The position numbers and the translations under genes were made by a program. Below the pieces are notes generated by a model. That model saw only the letters and a list, made by a program, of their open reading frames with translations. It was not told the DNA's origin and searched no databases. Source: Gemmatimonadota bacterium (GTDB taxonomy: Bacteria; Gemmatimonadota; Gemmatimonadetes; Gemmatimonadales; GWC2-71-9). From it: DNA of 7,832 bases. Shown piece by piece: positions 7,501 through 7,832 of this stretch (its first letter is position 1; each line of letters starts with the position of its first letter). Location: NCBI GenBank assembly GCA_025361465.1, contig JANYAG010000311.1, positions 1-7,832 on the forward strand, read 5' to 3'.

Positions 7501-7832
7501 CTCCCAGATGAATGCGCTGCTCGCCACCGCACCCTCGGGCGCACGCAACTGCATTCGGTCCCAGTTCGACCGGATCGCGGGGGCCAATTCGTGCCACACC
7601 CAGTGGCAGGCGCGGATGGACCTCAACATGAATTTCAATCCGCCGGCACGCTGGGGCTTCGGCGACCGGTTGCGCCTCACGACGACGATGGTCAACGCCA
7701 GCGGCGCCCTGGTGCGCATCTTCGGCTTGCAGAACACGCCGCTGGGACAGTACTCGGCCACGATCGCCCCCGACGCGCGGCTGCTCTACGTCACCGGCTT
7801 CAACCCGACGACGCGGCAGTTCCAGTACCGGG
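4589..7832 (+). CDS. TonB-dependent receptor, Oar-like, with N-terminal carboxypeptidase-regulatory-like domain; 3' end cut by window edge
   Basis: Outer-membrane transporter for a large ligand, energised by TonB; 1081 codons are visible. A signal peptide spans residues 1-26 (ending ARAQ). A carboxypeptidase-regulatory-like beta-sandwich covers about 31-95 (ILRGRVLEAG, IPGATITVTG, KIGFQPATF), and a TonB-box-like LDTITVTAQR is at 120-129. The plug follows, with QNNATVDGMAFGGGNLPRD at 183-201, typical of Oar-like receptors. The barrel starts near 235-270 (GFVGGPIVKKK at 268-278). Later come DVNGDG (945-950), often followed in this group by NDRA as here, and a close Cys pair (988, 1002). Another Cys pair is at 679 and 700. 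Gly/Met-rich tracts at 625-635 and 855-890 are probably outer loops. The start gives an ideal signal peptide but the ribosome site is weak; an in-frame ATG at 4550 would add 13 polar residues. It is divergent from the M14 gene. Ligand unknown. Confidence 0.92.
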   Translation, partial: MTFVRRTAFVLLVLLAIGHPTWARAQDGSEILRGRVLEAGKAAIPGATITVTGLNTQAVRTATTSSNGSFTLLFSPPEGDYIINVRKIGFQPATFRSTRVGLSNVLIVGDVNLTSVAVKLDTITVTAQRKSDGTSAGGLEKDLLNGALFTLNPSDLLALITSVPGVLAIGDSAYSVLGAAGNQNNATVDGMAFGGGNLPRDAIATSKLVTTTSDVSKAGFAGGQNAMTMRGGTDIFTATARGQFADSHLAWADPSSPIPVPRLGSASGFVGGPIVKKKSHYMLSWDFGDQSSEAYTLFAPRESILSQYGVLADTVTAVSSALTGLGVPLTSANIPDRSKNDMTSTSLSLDFAPKATTTIRISANSFWNTNGGPGNGGLSFPSSASKNSQTFQFLSGALSGYLHGFLDELGVSLNHQSGHGEPYLSLPGGSVRIGTEFSDGRTGLTSLNFGAGGGVNRSSSTNYMLRNELSVLTPTSKHKIKIGQQLSYSSSTNYSAGNLVGSFSYQTLADLQANRPASFSRTLTTYERSSSGTTFGGWIGDDWQPSKALQFQGGVRIDAAHSNTRPDYNPAVDSLFGLRTDLVPNDIGWSPRLGFSWASAGRRGKGPSGPTPFSARGGEIPPELMMMIMMAGGGGRPSTLPGFTVSGSVGAYRGATSNSRIAALVDATGLPSTRTTLSCVGAATPIPDWTTISGNTPGACLDGTAPGTFSVSQPTVSVFDRNFRAPVSWRGNLTIDGIRLAKWNLLLSGVYSYGVNGESGLDVNLREQPGFTLASEAGRPVYVSALDVVPATGGIAPGASRIYSQYGRVTNTVSDIHNWSSQLNATITPPHALFNNRVNLSFTYVLSNSRAETRGFGAGGGFGGFGGGAVMIEMAGGGGFSFRGFGGGGGSATTAGDPRVKQWVPGTQPTHQFTLTASARAWWFNFNIRTNVYSGFPYTPTVVGDVNGDGASGNDRAYVANPATTSDPELASQMNALLATAPSGARNCIRSQFDRIAGANSCHTQWQARMDLNMNFNPPARWGFGDRLRLTTTMVNASGALVRIFGLQNTPLGQYSATIAPDARLLYVTGFNPTTRQFQYR
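6464..6493 (+). repeat. Copy 1 of the receptor's Met-Ile-x-Met-Ala-Gly4 motif (residues 626-635)
   Basis: Encodes MMIMMAGGGG inside a Met-rich loop that begins with a further Met at 625 and is preceded by GGEIPPEL. It matches copy 2 at 23 of 30 bases in the same codon phase. It is probably exposed, since the surroundings are polar and Gly-rich. Confidence 0.6.
7151..7258 (+). repeat. Gly/Phe-rich low-complexity tract in the receptor (residues 855-890)
   Basis: More than half the residues are Gly, with evenly scattered Phe (GFGAGGGFGGFGGG, then FRGFGGGGG). It lies between the strand ending VLSNSRAETR and the segment beginning SATTAGDPR, as a long extracellular or periplasmic loop would. It contains copy 2 of the Met-Ile-x-Met-Ala-Gly4 motif. 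The frame is open throughout. Confidence 0.75.
7196..7225 (+). repeat. Copy 2 of the receptor's Met-Ile-x-Met-Ala-Gly4 motif (residues 870-879)
   Basis: Encodes VMIEMAGGGG, which matches copy 1 (MMIMMAGGGG) at eight of ten residues although the two lie 244 residues apart. The flanking sequences are otherwise different, so this is a local motif and not a large duplication. Confidence 0.6.

Noticed and set aside
5072..7597. 841-codon open frame on the minus strand
   Set aside because: It is antisense to the TonB-dependent receptor, with Arg/Gly/Ala-rich composition and no domain; a by-product of GC-rich codon use.
1..7832. Search for tRNA or rRNA genes, CRISPR arrays, insertion sequences, toxin-antitoxin or phage-defence genes
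   Set aside because: No cloverleaf-like sequence, regular repeat-spacer array, transposase motif, terminal inverted repeats or defence-type domains were seen. Protein-coding genes explain almost all of the window.

Overview
This GC-rich 7.8 kb window looks like bacterial chromosome from a diderm environmental bacterium, most likely Gemmatimonadota or possibly Acidobacteriota. That is inferred from the Oar-like TonB-dependent receptor with an N-terminal carboxypeptidase-regulatory-like domain, the secreted M14 metallopeptidase with a C-terminal amidotransferase-like domain and Gly/Arg-rich tracts, and the strong GC third-position bias. No RNA genes, insertion sequences, CRISPR arrays or phage genes were seen.

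Layout: three genes lie on the minus strand and one on the plus strand. Reading the minus strand from its upstream end, there is a 1036-residue exported M14 metallopeptidase (4311 down to 1201). After a 63-bp gap comes a 126-residue four-helix membrane protein of the DUF4383 type (1137 down to 757). After a 29-bp gap comes a secreted family 3 glycoside hydrolase (727 down to the left edge, cut after 242 codons). No terminator hairpin is visible in either gap, so the three could share a transcript. The plus strand carries one gene, a large TonB-dependent receptor (4589 to the right edge, cut after 1081 codons), divergent from the peptidase.

The 277-bp divergent region (4312-4588) is the only real regulatory space. 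It holds a near-perfect 12-bp tandem direct repeat, a 15-bp hairpin in the peptidase leader, and five GGCGA pentamers spaced about two helical turns apart. These are candidate operator elements and none can be assigned to a known regulator.

Working model (inference): the exported peptidase cuts peptides or trims proteins in the periplasm or outside the cell, and the divergent receptor imports a product or other large ligand. The glycoside hydrolase would release sugars from glycans, giving a small polymer-scavenging locus. This is ordinary accessory metabolism rather than a clearly new system. The most unusual features are the low-complexity Gly-rich insertions in both large proteins, including a Met-Ile-x-Met-Ala-Gly4 motif that occurs twice in the receptor.
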